Assembly: GCA_910584055.1 (NCBI GenBank)
Contig: CAJTZS010000038.1
Coordinates: 1-41,921, forward strand
Reading direction: 5' to 3'
Length of the DNA stretch: 41,921 nt
Origin: an uncultured Muribaculaceae bacterium
Lineage (GTDB): Bacteria; Bacteroidota; Bacteroidia; Bacteroidales; Muribaculaceae
In this document: one piece after another, positions 23,088 through 32,003 of the stretch
Numbering within the stretch: position 1 is the first letter of the stretch
Layout of the letters: every line of letters begins with the position of its first letter
The notes under the pieces: generated by a model
Databases searched by the model: none
Seen by the model: the letters and a program-made list of their open reading frames with translations, nothing else
Told to the model about the DNA's origin: nothing
Made by a program: the position numbers and the translations under genes

Positions 23088-24320
23088 TTATATATCTTCG
23101 GATTGGTGGAGCATCACGCGGTATCCGGCTTTCAGGTGGACTTTGACTGTCCGCATTTTCTTGGTGAGATACTGCGACACCCCGTTGATAAGCCCACGAC
23201 CCACATCCGATGCAATCTGCGCTCCCGTGTTGGTGGATATGTTGATTGAACTGCCCATAGTGCTGCCCATATTGGCACCGATCTCGTGCAATGCGTCGGA
23301 CTCCATATTGCCGGGAATGTTGATACCCTCCTGACCGTCGGAGTCATATACCTGCAACTCCACATCATAAATCGAGCCTTGACACTCGATAGAGGTTATT
23401 TCAATCTCCAGCCTCTCACCCTGCACTCTTGCAGAGCCGACAATGGTGGTATTGCGTGGGATAAGGCGGTTGCCGACCCACATCGGTTCAGTGGTACGGA
23501 GTCTTACGCTCTCACCGTCAATCACGCTCTGGTTTCCGGCGATGACTGCGGCAATGGTATTCTTGGCGACCGCCCTCATCGTGCCGACCGAGGTGTTAAA
23601 ACCTCTTACGGTTGATGTCTGGCTGAGTGACGACACAACATTTCTATTGACCTGTGCCACGGGCTGCACATTGCGTTTGCCTTTTTCATCGGGCCGGACT
23701 TGTGGCAGTGGATAGTTGCCACCATTGCCGTTGCCCATATATTGCGCCGCAAGCTGGTATGACCGCTCCAACATCGCCATGTCGTTGGATTGTTGCGCGT
23801 GTTGCTGCGCCATAGCGTTTTGTGCCTCCAACTCGGCTATGCGCTCATTGAGGGCATCCATCTCAACATTGTCAGCCGGAGTATCCTCCACAAAGAAATC
23901 ATTTAATGAAGCCTGAACTTCCTGATACGCCTGCGCGGAGTTCTCAACCGCAGATTGATGGGCAACCGTATCGGTTGCAGTTGTAGCGGTCAGAGTGTCA
24001 AGTGCTATCACCGCACGCTGTTGAGCCTCTTTCTCTTTGGCGGCATCGGCGGCTGCATATTCCTCCGCTTTGGACTTGATACCGTCGTTCTCGCCTTCGG
24101 GGATTTCAGTGTTGAAGGCATTGCCGACCTTGCCGTCGGATTTATTGAGGCTCGTGTATAGCAGCCACAATATCACTATGCCGCAGAGGACAGCAGCCGG
24201 GAAAACGACTAAGTATTTCATCATCTTCTGCCGTTCAGCCTGTGATTTGGGCTGGAAGAAGCCGTTAATCTTCGCTTTCCATTCCTGCATTGTCATAGCC
24301 GGGAAGATTTTGGGGTTCAT
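23088..24320 (-). CDS. traM: Conjugal transfer protein TraM (VirB10-like)
   Basis: This 410-residue protein has a cytoplasmic tail, a transmembrane helix (about 30-52, YLVVFPAAVLCGIVILWLLY), a long coiled/proline-poor linker with a heptad-like stretch (about 145-190, MDALNERIAELEAQNAMAQQ), and a C-terminal VirB10-like domain (about 240-405: VIAGNQSVIDGESVRLR, IPRNTTIVGSARVQGERLEI). It bridges the inner and outer membranes in the channel. It overlaps traL by 56 bp; a downstream Met at 24296 is possible. Confidence 0.9.
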   Translation of the reverse strand: MNPKIFPAMTMQEWKAKINGFFQPKSQAERQKMMKYLVVFPAAVLCGIVILWLLYTSLNKSDGKVGNAFNTEIPEGENDGIKSKAEEYAAADAAKEKEAQQRAVIALDTLTATTATDTVAHQSAVENSAQAYQEVQASLNDFFVEDTPADNVEMDALNERIAELEAQNAMAQQHAQQSNDMAMLERSYQLAAQYMGNGNGGNYPLPQVRPDEKGKRNVQPVAQVNRNVVSSLSQTSTVRGFNTSVGTMRAVAKNTIAAVIAGNQSVIDGESVRLRTTEPMWVGNRLIPRNTTIVGSARVQGERLEIEITSIECQGSIYDVELQVYDSDGQEGINIPGNMESDALHEIGANMGSTMGSSINISTNTGAQIASDVGRGLINGVSQYLTKKMRTVKVHLKAGYRVMLHQSEDI

Positions 24321-24591
24321 GAACGGGGGATTTGGTGATGATGTCGATTGGCATTATATGCTCAATCTCCACCGGTTTTTGTGCTTTGCCCAGACCTATC
24401 TTGTAGCAGGCGTGACCGAACACGAAGAAGGCGGTAAGCACGAACACGGTCAGCATTAGCGACACGACTGTCAGTCGTTGTTTCGGGGGTATGGACTCGC
24501 ACGCACCTTTGAGGCGCGTCGTGAGCCTCCCTTTCGGGTTGAGCCACACATTATCATATATGGCGCGGAATATTGATTTAATCTTTGTCAT
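24265..24591 (-). CDS. traL: Conjugal transfer protein TraL (DUF3989)
   Basis: This 108-residue small inner-membrane protein has a basic N-terminal segment, one transmembrane helix (about 40-62, LTVVSLMLTVFVLTAFFVFG) and a charged C-terminal tail. It fits the TraL/DUF3989 family by length, topology and position between traK and traM. The long 3' overlap with traM suggests coupled translation. Confidence 0.85.
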   Translation of the reverse strand: MTKIKSIFRAIYDNVWLNPKGRLTTRLKGACESIPPKQRLTVVSLMLTVFVLTAFFVFGHACYKIGLGKAQKPVEIEHIMPIDIITKSPVHEPQNLPGYDNAGMESED

Positions 24592-24600
24592 AATTTGTGG

Positions 24601-25224
24601 TTATCGTTTTACTGTTGAAATATCTTTGTTCTCAAGGATGTTGAAGCCCTCGATGATGAAGCCGTTGGGGTTGTCGTCGGAGCGTGAGGCGTTGGAAAGC
24701 CGGCATTGCGTCACAAGTGTTCGCTGCGTCACATTGCTCTCGCGGATAATCATCTGCCGGGCGTAGGTCTTGGCGGTGTACGGATAGTTGTTGAAATCGC
24801 ACACGACGCTGTCCACTTGCAGCACTTGGTTGATGTTTCCGGCGATGATACGGTTGTAGTAGCCCTTCTCCGAGAAATCGGTGTAGTAGTTGTATGCCGA
24901 CTTGTCCGAGAGAATAAGGGCGCGGTTGATGTTATGCTCTATCGCCGACTTGTCGGGCGAGAGGGTGAAGAACAGCTCATGGAAGCGGCGCACGTGTTCA
25001 CGTGCCTCCGCAGGGCGGTTCTGCTCCATGTCCTGCGACAAGGCGAGCATGAGGCTCTTGCCGTTGTCAAGGACATATATTTTCTCCCGCTGCCTTTCGG
25101 CGAAATTGAACACGCATATCAGCGCGACCGACACCACCACGGCACACATCGCCACGAACACAATCCCGAACAGTCGTATCTGGCGGAACGAGGTTTCGAT
25201 GTTTTTAAGTGATTTGAATTGCAT
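24601..25224 (-). CDS. traK: Conjugal transfer protein TraK (VirB8-like)
   Basis: This 207-residue protein has one N-terminal transmembrane helix (about 20-42, GIVFVAMCAVVVSVALICVF) and a periplasmic VirB8-like domain (FAERQREKIYVLDNGKSLML onward; TLVTQCRLSNASRSDDNPNG near the end). It is a CTnDOT-type TraK, an assembly factor of the inner-membrane complex. Confidence 0.9.
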   Translation of the reverse strand: MQFKSLKNIETSFRQIRLFGIVFVAMCAVVVSVALICVFNFAERQREKIYVLDNGKSLMLALSQDMEQNRPAEAREHVRRFHELFFTLSPDKSAIEHNINRALILSDKSAYNYYTDFSEKGYYNRIIAGNINQVLQVDSVVCDFNNYPYTAKTYARQMIIRESNVTQRTLVTQCRLSNASRSDDNPNGFIIEGFNILENKDISTVKR

Positions 25225-25242
25225 TTGAATGTCGTTTGAATA

Positions 25243-26256
25243 TTATTTGAGTAACTTGCCTGCGCGACCCGCCACGTTTCCGGCGACTGCTCCGCCGACA
25301 CTTGCCGCACCGGAGCCGACCTGCATTGCGGTGGAGTTGACCGCACGGTTATAGTTGCCGGCACCACCGGCCTGTATGATCCAGCCCGCAACTGTGGGTA
25401 TCGTGAAGTAGCCTATAATGCCGATTATCATAAATATGATATAGCAAGTGTTTGAACCGTCGAGGTTGGGGTTGGGGTTGTTAGTCAGTTCGGAAATGTC
25501 GTTCTGCAACATCAGCACTTGGATTTTCGCCAATATCGTGGAAAACAAATCCGCCACAGGAAGCCACAGGTAAGTCTGTATATACCGCTGTATCCACTGG
25601 GTCAGCGTTGACTGGAAGCCATCCCACACGGAGAGGGCGAAGGCGACCGGGCCGAGTATCGCAAGCACGATAAGGAAAAAAGTGCGTATCGTGTCTATCG
25701 TGAGGGAAGCGGCTTGGAAAAGCATCTCCAACAGTTCACGAAAGAAATTCTGGATTGCCTTCTTGACCTTATACATACCCCTTTCTATATACATTCCGGC
25801 GGCTGTGCCGATTTCGGTAATTCCGAGTTCATCAATCTGGCGGTCAAACTCGGCATCGTCAACAAGGTAGGCCGTTGACGGGTCACGCATCATAGCCTCA
25901 TATTCCAGACGGTCTTTTTCCTCCCGGTATTTCTGCATATCAAGCGTCTGCCCTTCAAGCATACTCGCCGTGCCTTGCACAATCGGCGACATCACCGAAT
26001 TGATTGTGCCTAAAACGACACTGGGAAAGAACATTATGCAAAATCCGATTACAAACGGGCGCAACAGCGGGAACACATCAACCGGTTCTGCGGCGGCGAG
26101 CGACCGCCATATTCGGTATGCCACGAAGAACAGCGCGCCTAATCCGGCTATCGCCTGTGCCACCCCCGCCATATCCTCGCAGAGTGGCATCATCTCATCG
26201 TAGAGCGAGCGGAGGATTGTGTGCAGGTTATTAAAATCTATTGATAACGCTATCAT
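25243..26256 (-). CDS. traJ: Conjugal transfer protein TraJ (VirB6-like)
   Basis: This 337-residue polytopic inner-membrane protein has hydrophobic segments around 35-50, 65-85, 180-215, 225-250 and 270-300, and a soluble central part (DMQKYREEKDRLEYEAMMRD). A glycine/alanine-rich tail (GAASVGGAVAGNVAGRAG) ends it. Position and topology fit TraJ, the VirB6-type channel protein. Confidence 0.88.
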   Translation of the reverse strand: MIALSIDFNNLHTILRSLYDEMMPLCEDMAGVAQAIAGLGALFFVAYRIWRSLAAAEPVDVFPLLRPFVIGFCIMFFPSVVLGTINSVMSPIVQGTASMLEGQTLDMQKYREEKDRLEYEAMMRDPSTAYLVDDAEFDRQIDELGITEIGTAAGMYIERGMYKVKKAIQNFFRELLEMLFQAASLTIDTIRTFFLIVLAILGPVAFALSVWDGFQSTLTQWIQRYIQTYLWLPVADLFSTILAKIQVLMLQNDISELTNNPNPNLDGSNTCYIIFMIIGIIGYFTIPTVAGWIIQAGGAGNYNRAVNSTAMQVGSGAASVGGAVAGNVAGRAGKLLK

Positions 26257-26278
26257 ATTTTTTAATTATGATTTATGA

Positions 26279-26920
26279 TTACCAGTATTTTTCGGAGCCG
26301 TCGCCGTAGAGGTTGATAACCCTTTGGGTATCCGCTTTTTTCTTGGCACGGAGGTATGACACGCTGATGTTCTTGTTGGTGTAGTATGCCGTGAGGTTCT
26401 TCAGACGCTTCATCTCCTTGTAGCAGTCATCCACCACATCCATGCGGTCTTTGTCAGTCATGGATAGAGTGGTGATGTTAACGACCTGTTTCAAGTCGTT
26501 CAGCACACCGCCCGCTTCCTCCAGAATACGGGTGTAGCCGGAGGCGATTGCCGAGAGTTCAGCCGACGTGAAGTTCGGATCGGTCAGCATCTTCTGAAAA
26601 TTGTTGACATAGTAGCCGGAGATATTGCCGAGCATCAGGACGGTCTGCTGTACCTTTCGGGCATCGCGGACAAGGTTGTTGACCGATTGCAGGGCATCGT
26701 AGTATTTTTTCGCCTGCTGATAGATTTTCACAGTTTCCTGAAAGTTTTTCACCATGTGCGTGGCGGTCTGCGACTCCTGCACGAGTGACTTTGAGGAATT
26801 TACGATACTCTGGGCGATGTTGGACGGGTCTATGACTGTCCACTGGGCGTTAGCCCTGCCCGTGCCTAAAAGAAGGCACAGGGCGATTAGGGGGATTATG
26901 AATTTCAGTTTTCTAATCAT
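26279..26920 (-). CDS. traI: Conjugal transfer protein TraI (DUF4141)
   Basis: This 213-residue exported protein has a signal peptide (about 1-25, ending ANAQ) followed by WTVIDPSNIAQSIVNSS and long helices (ETVKIYQQAKKYYDALQS), the DUF4141 pattern. It is VirB5-like and probably a periplasmic or pilus-tip component. Confidence 0.88.
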   Translation of the reverse strand: MIRKLKFIIPLIALCLLLGTGRANAQWTVIDPSNIAQSIVNSSKSLVQESQTATHMVKNFQETVKIYQQAKKYYDALQSVNNLVRDARKVQQTVLMLGNISGYYVNNFQKMLTDPNFTSAELSAIASGYTRILEEAGGVLNDLKQVVNITTLSMTDKDRMDVVDDCYKEMKRLKNLTAYYTNKNISVSYLRAKKKADTQRVINLYGDGSEKYW

Positions 26921-26941
26921 TTGATTGTGGGTTTTAGTGGA

Positions 26942-27049
26942 TTATCTGATATTTTTGGCACATCTGATTATCATCCGTGCCAGCGCAAATCCTAAAAGGA
27001 GGACTGCGGCTATTGCGGCGAGCGCAATTTTCAACATCTGTTTTACCAT
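26942..27049 (-). CDS. 35-residue membrane peptide between traG and traI
   Basis: A short frame starts at ATG 27049 and stops at TAA 26942-26944. It encodes MVKQMLKIALAAIAAVLLLG followed by FALARMIIRCAKNIR, a single hydrophobic helix (about 7-22) with basic ends. It begins 3 bp after the traG stop and ends 21 bp before traI, so it fills an otherwise empty slot in a tightly packed operon. The position corresponds to the small TraH of CTnDOT-type operons, but I cannot confirm homology. Confidence 0.55.
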   Translation of the reverse strand: MVKQMLKIALAAIAAVLLLGFALARMIIRCAKNIR

Positions 27050-27052
27050 ACA

Positions 27053-29557
27053 TTATTGTTTCTCTCTTTTTTCGTTGGCTAACTGCCGGATTGCTCCCTC
27101 TATGTCGCCGCCGAGTTGCCGGGAGCGGTTGAGGACTTGGATTTTCTCCGTTTCCTCGGTGGTATAGGCGAGATATTCTTCCGGCGATACCTCGGTTGCG
27201 TACACCGCAGACTGTGTTCCGCCCAGCCCGATCCAGACCTCCTTGTAGAGCCGGTTGGGGTTGTTTGCCAAATTTATGGAGAGTATCTGCGACTTCTCCT
27301 TGTCCGTAAGGCCTAACAACTCCTGTATCTGGTCAAAGCGGTTCATGTACTTACGCTGGTCAAGCAGGATTTTACAATCGGAGTTGTTTATGATTGTTTC
27401 CTTGACAATCGGCGACGATATAATGTCGTCAACCTCCTGCGTCACCACCACAGCCTCTCCGAAATACTTGCGCACCGTCTTGAACATATAGCGCATATAT
27501 TCAGCCATGTTTGCTGTTGAAAGAGCCTTCCATGCCTCTTCGCAAATCAGCATCTTGCGCACGCCTTTGAGTCGGCGCATCTTGTTGATGAAAGCCTCCA
27601 TGATGATGATTGTCACCACCGGGAACAGCTCCTTGTTGTCACGGATCTCGTCAATCTCAAAGACTACAAACCTCTTGTTGAGCAGGTCGATGTTCTCTTT
27701 GGAGTTGAGCAGGAAATCAAACCTGCCGCCGTGGTAATACTGGCGGAGCGTTGTCAGGAAATTGTCAATGTCGAAATCCTGTTTGTAGATAGGTATCGGG
27801 CGCTGGGCCATCTCCGCACGGTAATCATCGCGCATAAACTCATAGAAGGAGTTGAAGCATGGCACAATGTTTTTATCCCGGCTCATCTTTTCAAGGAACA
27901 TGGACAATGCCGAGCCAAGTTCGCCGCTCTCGGTCTTTGTCACGCGGTCATCCTCCGACTTCCACAGCGTCAGAAGCAGGGTTTTTATGCTGTCCTTCTT
28001 TTCGACATCAAACACCCCGTCGTCGGTGTAGAACGGATTGAATGATATAGGGTTATCCTCCGTATAGGTGTAATATATGCCATCCTCGCCGTGTGTACGG
28101 TCGTGGATAAGGTTGCAAAGACCTTCGTAGGAGTTGCCCGTGTCAATCAGCAGCACATGGGTCCCCTGTTCGTAGTATTGGCGCACGAGGTGATTGGTGA
28201 AGAACGACTTTCCGCTACCCGACGGACCAAGTATGAACTTATTGCGGTTGGTGGTTATGCCCCGCTTCATAGGCTCATCGCTTATATCCAGATGGATAGG
28301 TTTCCCGGTCAGTCTATCCACCATCTTTATGCCGAAGGGCGACAGGCTGCTGCGGTAGTTCGTTTCGGCGGTAAAGAAGCAGACAGCAGGTTCAATGAAT
28401 GTATAGAAACTTTCCTCGGCGGGAAAATCAGCCTCGTTGCCGGGCATCGCCGCCCAGAACAGCGTCGGGCAGTCTATTGTGTTGTGCCTCGGCATACAGC
28501 CCATTGTGGCAAGTTGTCCGCCAACATCATTCTTGATCCGGCGCAGTTCCTCGGCATTGTCGCTCCATGCCATTATGTCGCAGTGGCAGCGGACGGAGGT
28601 CAGACCGTAGCTGTGAGCCTCGTTAAGATAGCAATCTATCCACTCCTTGTTTATGGCATTGGAGCGCGAGTAGCGGCTCAACGAGTTCATATTGCGTGCC
28701 GTCTTTTCAAACCTGCCCAGATTTTCATCATGGTCATCGATGAACACATACTGATTGTAGATGTGGTTGCAGGGCAACAGCAATCCCACGGGCGAAGCAA
28801 AACTCAACCTGCAATCGGAGCGGTCAGTGGAGAGGCGTTCATATCGGTTGTCGGTGCCGACTTTGCCGGGCAGATCCTCGGTGTCGGAGAGCGTGTGCAG
28901 ACACAGCATATTGTCGCCTATTCTCATCTGCTGTGCCGAGAGATCTATATCCTCCAGACAGGTGACATCGCCCATTGACAGCGACAGGTATTTTTCAATG
29001 ATACCCGAAGTCGTATCCGTGCCGAGTATCTCATCATCACCCATGCGGCGCAGACCTATATAGCCGGTGTCGTTGATAATGCGCTCGAACTGGCCGACGG
29101 CCTCCATGAAGCCGGCAATCATCTCGTGATTGAGTTCCTTCGGGATGATACGACCACGGCAGAGGGTTGAGAAGTTGGACTGTTGCCGGGCGTGCTCCTT
29201 CGTGGTCTTTGTCAGATAGAGGTAGCATTTGTGATTGAGGTACGGGCGCTCGTTGAAGTGGCGTTCAAAACTCCTGTCCAGAAATGATAACTCATCTTTA
29301 TCAAGTTCCGGCTTGTAGTTCTCCGACACGAACCAATCCTGCTTATGCACGATTGAGAAATGCGGAAGCACTTTGATAGCCTTGCACCATGCCGCGTGCA
29401 TCGCCTCGTATTCCTGCGAAGTGACGGTGAATAGTTCCGGGAGCGTCACCTCGTAGCACACGGTAACGTCGGCATCCTTGCTGATGATACAGCCGTGTTC
29501 CACTGAGAGAAGCGGCAGTTTGCTTTCCAGCGTCGTTGCTATAAGTGTATTTCTCAT
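27053..29557 (-). CDS. traG: Conjugation ATPase TraG (VirB4-like)
   Basis: From the ATG at 29557 the protein is 834 residues. The N-terminal VirB4-type domain (about 1-400) is followed by a RecA-like ATPase: Walker A GPSGSGKS (444-451), Walker B LICEEAWK (about 670-677), and a conserved QEVDDI motif downstream. It powers assembly of the mating apparatus at the inner membrane. The start is set by ATGA overlap with traF. The frame runs on to 29746, but that upstream part is traF in another frame. The GGAGGT before the ATG is part of traF codons and may serve as a ribosome-binding site. Confidence 0.93.
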   Translation of the reverse strand: MRNTLIATTLESKLPLLSVEHGCIISKDADVTVCYEVTLPELFTVTSQEYEAMHAAWCKAIKVLPHFSIVHKQDWFVSENYKPELDKDELSFLDRSFERHFNERPYLNHKCYLYLTKTTKEHARQQSNFSTLCRGRIIPKELNHEMIAGFMEAVGQFERIINDTGYIGLRRMGDDEILGTDTTSGIIEKYLSLSMGDVTCLEDIDLSAQQMRIGDNMLCLHTLSDTEDLPGKVGTDNRYERLSTDRSDCRLSFASPVGLLLPCNHIYNQYVFIDDHDENLGRFEKTARNMNSLSRYSRSNAINKEWIDCYLNEAHSYGLTSVRCHCDIMAWSDNAEELRRIKNDVGGQLATMGCMPRHNTIDCPTLFWAAMPGNEADFPAEESFYTFIEPAVCFFTAETNYRSSLSPFGIKMVDRLTGKPIHLDISDEPMKRGITTNRNKFILGPSGSGKSFFTNHLVRQYYEQGTHVLLIDTGNSYEGLCNLIHDRTHGEDGIYYTYTEDNPISFNPFYTDDGVFDVEKKDSIKTLLLTLWKSEDDRVTKTESGELGSALSMFLEKMSRDKNIVPCFNSFYEFMRDDYRAEMAQRPIPIYKQDFDIDNFLTTLRQYYHGGRFDFLLNSKENIDLLNKRFVVFEIDEIRDNKELFPVVTIIIMEAFINKMRRLKGVRKMLICEEAWKALSTANMAEYMRYMFKTVRKYFGEAVVVTQEVDDIISSPIVKETIINNSDCKILLDQRKYMNRFDQIQELLGLTDKEKSQILSINLANNPNRLYKEVWIGLGGTQSAVYATEVSPEEYLAYTTEETEKIQVLNRSRQLGGDIEGAIRQLANEKREKQ

Positions 29558-29880
29558 TTGCGACCTCCTTTCACTATGTGGCACAGGCGCAGACGGTTTA
29601 TGATGTAGCGGGGGCGGTACTTTACCGAGGTGAGCTTCATAAGCCCGTATTGCCCGTACTTGCCGTTGAGATGGAAGGTGTACCATACCAGCACCGACGC
29701 GCTGATGGCACCGAAGCCTATGCACAATCCCTGCTGCACACCGCACATATATAGGATTACGAACAGTACGAAATCCGCTATAAGACCTCCCGCGAAGATG
29801 AACAGGTATTGAGCTTTCAGACCCTTGTATTCCACCGTTCTGCCTATACCCTTGTTAATTGAATATTCCATTGACAGCAT
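29554..29880 (-). CDS. traF: Conjugal transfer protein TraF (DUF4133)
   Basis: From the ATG at 29880 the protein is 108 residues (MLSMEYSINKGIG). Two hydrophobic helices (about 28-48 and 55-70) are followed by a basic C terminus. This is the DUF4133/TraF family, VirB3-like, and it sits next to the VirB4-like TraG as expected. The Met three codons in, at 29871, is an alternative start. It lies 4 bp after traE. Confidence 0.88.
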   Translation of the reverse strand: MLSMEYSINKGIGRTVEYKGLKAQYLFIFAGGLIADFVLFVILYMCGVQQGLCIGFGAISASVLVWYTFHLNGKYGQYGLMKLTSVKYRPRYIINRLRLCHIVKGGRK

Positions 29881-29884
29881 GGGG

Positions 29885-30241
29885 TTAGAGGAAGAACGAG
29901 CGCAGGATTGTGGCTGCGACCACCAAGAAGATACAGGCACCGAACCACGAGGCGGCGGTTTTGGACGTGTCGGGATCGCCGGAGCTGAACTTGCCATAGA
30001 CCTTGACACCGCCGATAAGACCGACGACAGCGCCGATGGCGTAGATCAGTTTTGTCGCGGGGTCGAAATACGAGGTCATCATCGAGGTTGCCTCGTTGAT
30101 ACCCGCCAGACCGTTTCCGGCGGCATAGAGGTTGGCGGCACACAGCATAAGTGTGAGCATTGCCGCGATGGGACGACGGAGGTGAGGGGCGTTCATAAAC
30201 GCCACGATACGGTCATAGAGTTTTTTGAGGGATTTTGTCAT
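29885..30241 (-). CDS. traE: Conjugal transfer protein TraE (DUF4134)
   Basis: This 118-residue protein has a basic leader, a first hydrophobic segment ending in a signal-like site (LTLMLCAANLYAAG), a short central part (GLAGINEATSMMTSYFDPAT) and two further helices (LIYAIGAVVGLIGGVKVY, then ACIFLVVAATILRSFFL). This is the DUF4134 family, in the place of a VirB2-like pilin. Confidence 0.9.
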   Translation of the reverse strand: MTKSLKKLYDRIVAFMNAPHLRRPIAAMLTLMLCAANLYAAGNGLAGINEATSMMTSYFDPATKLIYAIGAVVGLIGGVKVYGKFSSGDPDTSKTAASWFGACIFLVVAATILRSFFL

Positions 30242-30285
30242 AAATTTTATTTTTAGGTTGGATTGTGGATTTGGATAGTGGTGGG

Positions 30286-31017
30286 TCAGTGGAGTATATT
30301 GAAGTCGATAGCGTCAATGTCGGTGGTGTCTATGTCGGCATGGAACACGATTTTCTTCTTCGGCTTCGCTTCCTCCGGTTTTTGTGGCGGATTATCGGTA
30401 TCCGCCGGGATTTCGGGGAGTTGGCACTCTATCATCAGTATGCGCTTGCGCACAAGCGGGTCGAGCTTTATTCTCTCAATGATCTGCGTGTTCTGAATGT
30501 CGGGAAGCACACGGCGGGCGGTTTCAACATCTTCGGGAGTATGGGGCATATCTTTCAGCACCCTCACAGTCTTGTCAATTTCAGGGAAGCCAACCCCGTC
30601 TGCTGTCGGCTCTGCCAATGTCGGGTCATCGCCGTTGATTTCGCCTGCCGTCTTTTCGTTAAAAAGGTCGTCAAGTTTCTCATCGGGGACCTGTGCCGGG
30701 CGCTTATCTTCCGGCTCATCGGGCATACCGGCATCCGAGGGCTTGCCGTATTCCTTGATGATAAGCGGGATTACCTCTTTGGCGGCTTCCCTTGCAGCCT
30801 CGCGGAACACATCCTTGAAATCGTTGATGTCGAATGTGCTTCTGCCAACAACGCTTTCATCTTCGGCTGTATCGGGTTGCGCTTCGGTATTCTCCTTTTC
30901 CGGCCTTGTATCGGTTGCAACCGGATTTTTGGCAACCGGAGCATCGGACTTTGTCAGCACCTTGCGGATAAGCCATACATTGCTTGCAAGCAATGCTATG
31001 ATAATCGCCACCTCCAT
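30286..31017 (-). CDS. traD: Conjugal transfer protein TraD
   Basis: This 243-residue protein begins with a membrane helix (MEVAIIIALLASNVWLI). A long acidic, proline-rich hydrophilic region follows, with a helical segment (DFKDVFREAAREAAKEVIPL, about 67-86) and a conserved C terminus (FHADIDTTDIDAIDFNIL). It fits TraD by position between the DUF3408 proteins and traE. The function is unknown. Its ATG shares one base with the upstream gene's TGA. Confidence 0.75.
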   Translation of the reverse strand: MEVAIIIALLASNVWLIRKVLTKSDAPVAKNPVATDTRPEKENTEAQPDTAEDESVVGRSTFDINDFKDVFREAAREAAKEVIPLIIKEYGKPSDAGMPDEPEDKRPAQVPDEKLDDLFNEKTAGEINGDDPTLAEPTADGVGFPEIDKTVRVLKDMPHTPEDVETARRVLPDIQNTQIIERIKLDPLVRKRILMIECQLPEIPADTDNPPQKPEEAKPKKKIVFHADIDTTDIDAIDFNILH

Positions 31018-31307
31018 CAGAACAGGTCTTTATGGTTACGTTCATGGACACTGCGCATGACAGCGTTGTTGCGGGCGATATGCTCAAGGATTATTTCCGA
31101 GGCATAGGAACCGATGGACACTCCGGGCCTGTCAAGACCCTTCACCATGCGCGACAGGGCGGCATGGACTTCGGGATAGATATACACCTTCCTGTTGGAC
31201 ATCAAGGTGTGGGGCGAGAGGAAGCGCTCAATGTAGCGTTCTTCAGCTCCGTCGGGGATTTCGGCCACCTCGATAGTGGTGACCACTCGCGATTTGTTTT
31301 TTGTCAT
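31017..31307 (-). CDS. DUF3408-like protein in traC position
   Basis: This 96-residue protein ends in a DUF3408-type ribbon-helix-helix region (KVYIYPEVHAALSRMVKG, then SIGSYASEIILEHIARN). It is the third consecutive short DNA-binding-like protein between traA and traD and probably corresponds to TraC, possibly in partition or regulation of the element. It overlaps the upstream gene by ATGA. Confidence 0.72.
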   Translation of the reverse strand: MTKNKSRVVTTIEVAEIPDGAEERYIERFLSPHTLMSNRKVYIYPEVHAALSRMVKGLDRPGVSIGSYASEIILEHIARNNAVMRSVHERNHKDLF

Positions 31308-31597
31308 GATTCTATGATTTTGTTGATTACGTCGGCATATTTCTCGAAATGCTCGGCAAGCACGTTATTTACAAACGCCTTGACGGAACATGAAGTGCCA
31401 TCCTCCGACATAAGGAGGATACGGCGGATTCTGAGGGCGTTTTCAGGTGCGATTTCAATCACCTTATATTTTTTATTGGTAGGAATGTTACCTGTGTTGT
31501 TCACAAAACGCTCCATATACCGTTGGAAGCGCTTAAGGTTGGTGGAGTGTTTTGCAGCGTTATTGGCCGCTTTGCGGGTTTTGTTTTTTTCTTTCAT
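31304..31597 (-). CDS. DUF3408-domain protein
   Basis: From the Met at 31597 the protein is 97 residues. A lysine-rich N terminus (MKEKNKTRKAANNAAKH) leads into a DUF3408 core (YKVIEIAPENALRIRRILLM, then CSVKAFVNNVLAEHFEKYAD). It is closely similar to the next gene upstream (31603-31998), so the pair looks like a tandem duplication. It lies 5 bp downstream of that gene. Confidence 0.75.
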   Translation of the reverse strand: MKEKNKTRKAANNAAKHSTNLKRFQRYMERFVNNTGNIPTNKKYKVIEIAPENALRIRRILLMSEDGTSCSVKAFVNNVLAEHFEKYADVINKIIES

Positions 31598-31602
31598 TTT
31601 TG

Positions 31603-31998
31603 TCAGAGTCTTTTTTTGATTATTTCCTCGTAGGTTTTGAAATGTTCCGCAAGCACATTGTTGACATACGCCTTCATTGAGCATACGGAGCCACTTTCAT
31701 AGGATAGTATGCGTTTTATTGTCCTCATGAACTCCGGGTGTATCTCCACCATCTGGAATTTCTGTTGCGGGCGCATATAATCCATGTTGGTCACAAACTG
31801 CGAGGTGAAATATCCCTCCTTGTCAGTGTCCGTCGCCGTTGACCCAGTATCGGGTATGGTTTCGGCTGCCCGTGGAGTTTCCATCGCAGGATTGTCTTTA
31901 CCGGTTTTCCGCTTCAATGTAGATAGACCGGAGGGCTCCTCGCGGAATGACCTGATGAACTCATCGGGGTCGATGTCGGACTCATATACCTTGGCCAT
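31603..31998 (-). CDS. traB: DUF3408-domain protein in traB position
   Basis: This 131-residue protein has a variable N-terminal half (MAKVYESDIDPDEFIRSF, then a threonine-rich linker) and a DUF3408 core (FQMVEIHPEFMRTIKRILSY, then CSMKAYVNNVLAEHFKTYEE). It is placed directly after traA, as TraB in CTnDOT-type operons, and is probably a ParA-linked DNA-binding partner. Confidence 0.78.
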   Translation of the reverse strand: MAKVYESDIDPDEFIRSFREEPSGLSTLKRKTGKDNPAMETPRAAETIPDTGSTATDTDKEGYFTSQFVTNMDYMRPQQKFQMVEIHPEFMRTIKRILSYESGSVCSMKAYVNNVLAEHFKTYEEIIKKRL

Positions 31999-32003
31999 AG
32001 GTG

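Noticed and set aside
28091..28978. 295-codon plus-strand frame inside traG
   Set aside because: It is antisense to the ATPase core of traG (Walker A lies within it). High-GC third positions create long antisense frames here.
29560..29575. GGAGGT as an unusually strong Shine-Dalgarno for traG
   Set aside because: It is the coding sequence for the last residues (KGGRK) of traF, so its presence is explained by that protein. A secondary role is possible but not shown.
29558..29746. Upstream extension of traG to an ATG at 29746
   Set aside because: This part is traF in another frame, and the family N terminus MRNTLIATTLESKLPLL begins at 29557.
30265..31107. 280-codon plus-strand frame over traD
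   Set aside because: Antisense shadow of traD and the adjacent DUF3408 gene, which fit the operon and its overlaps.
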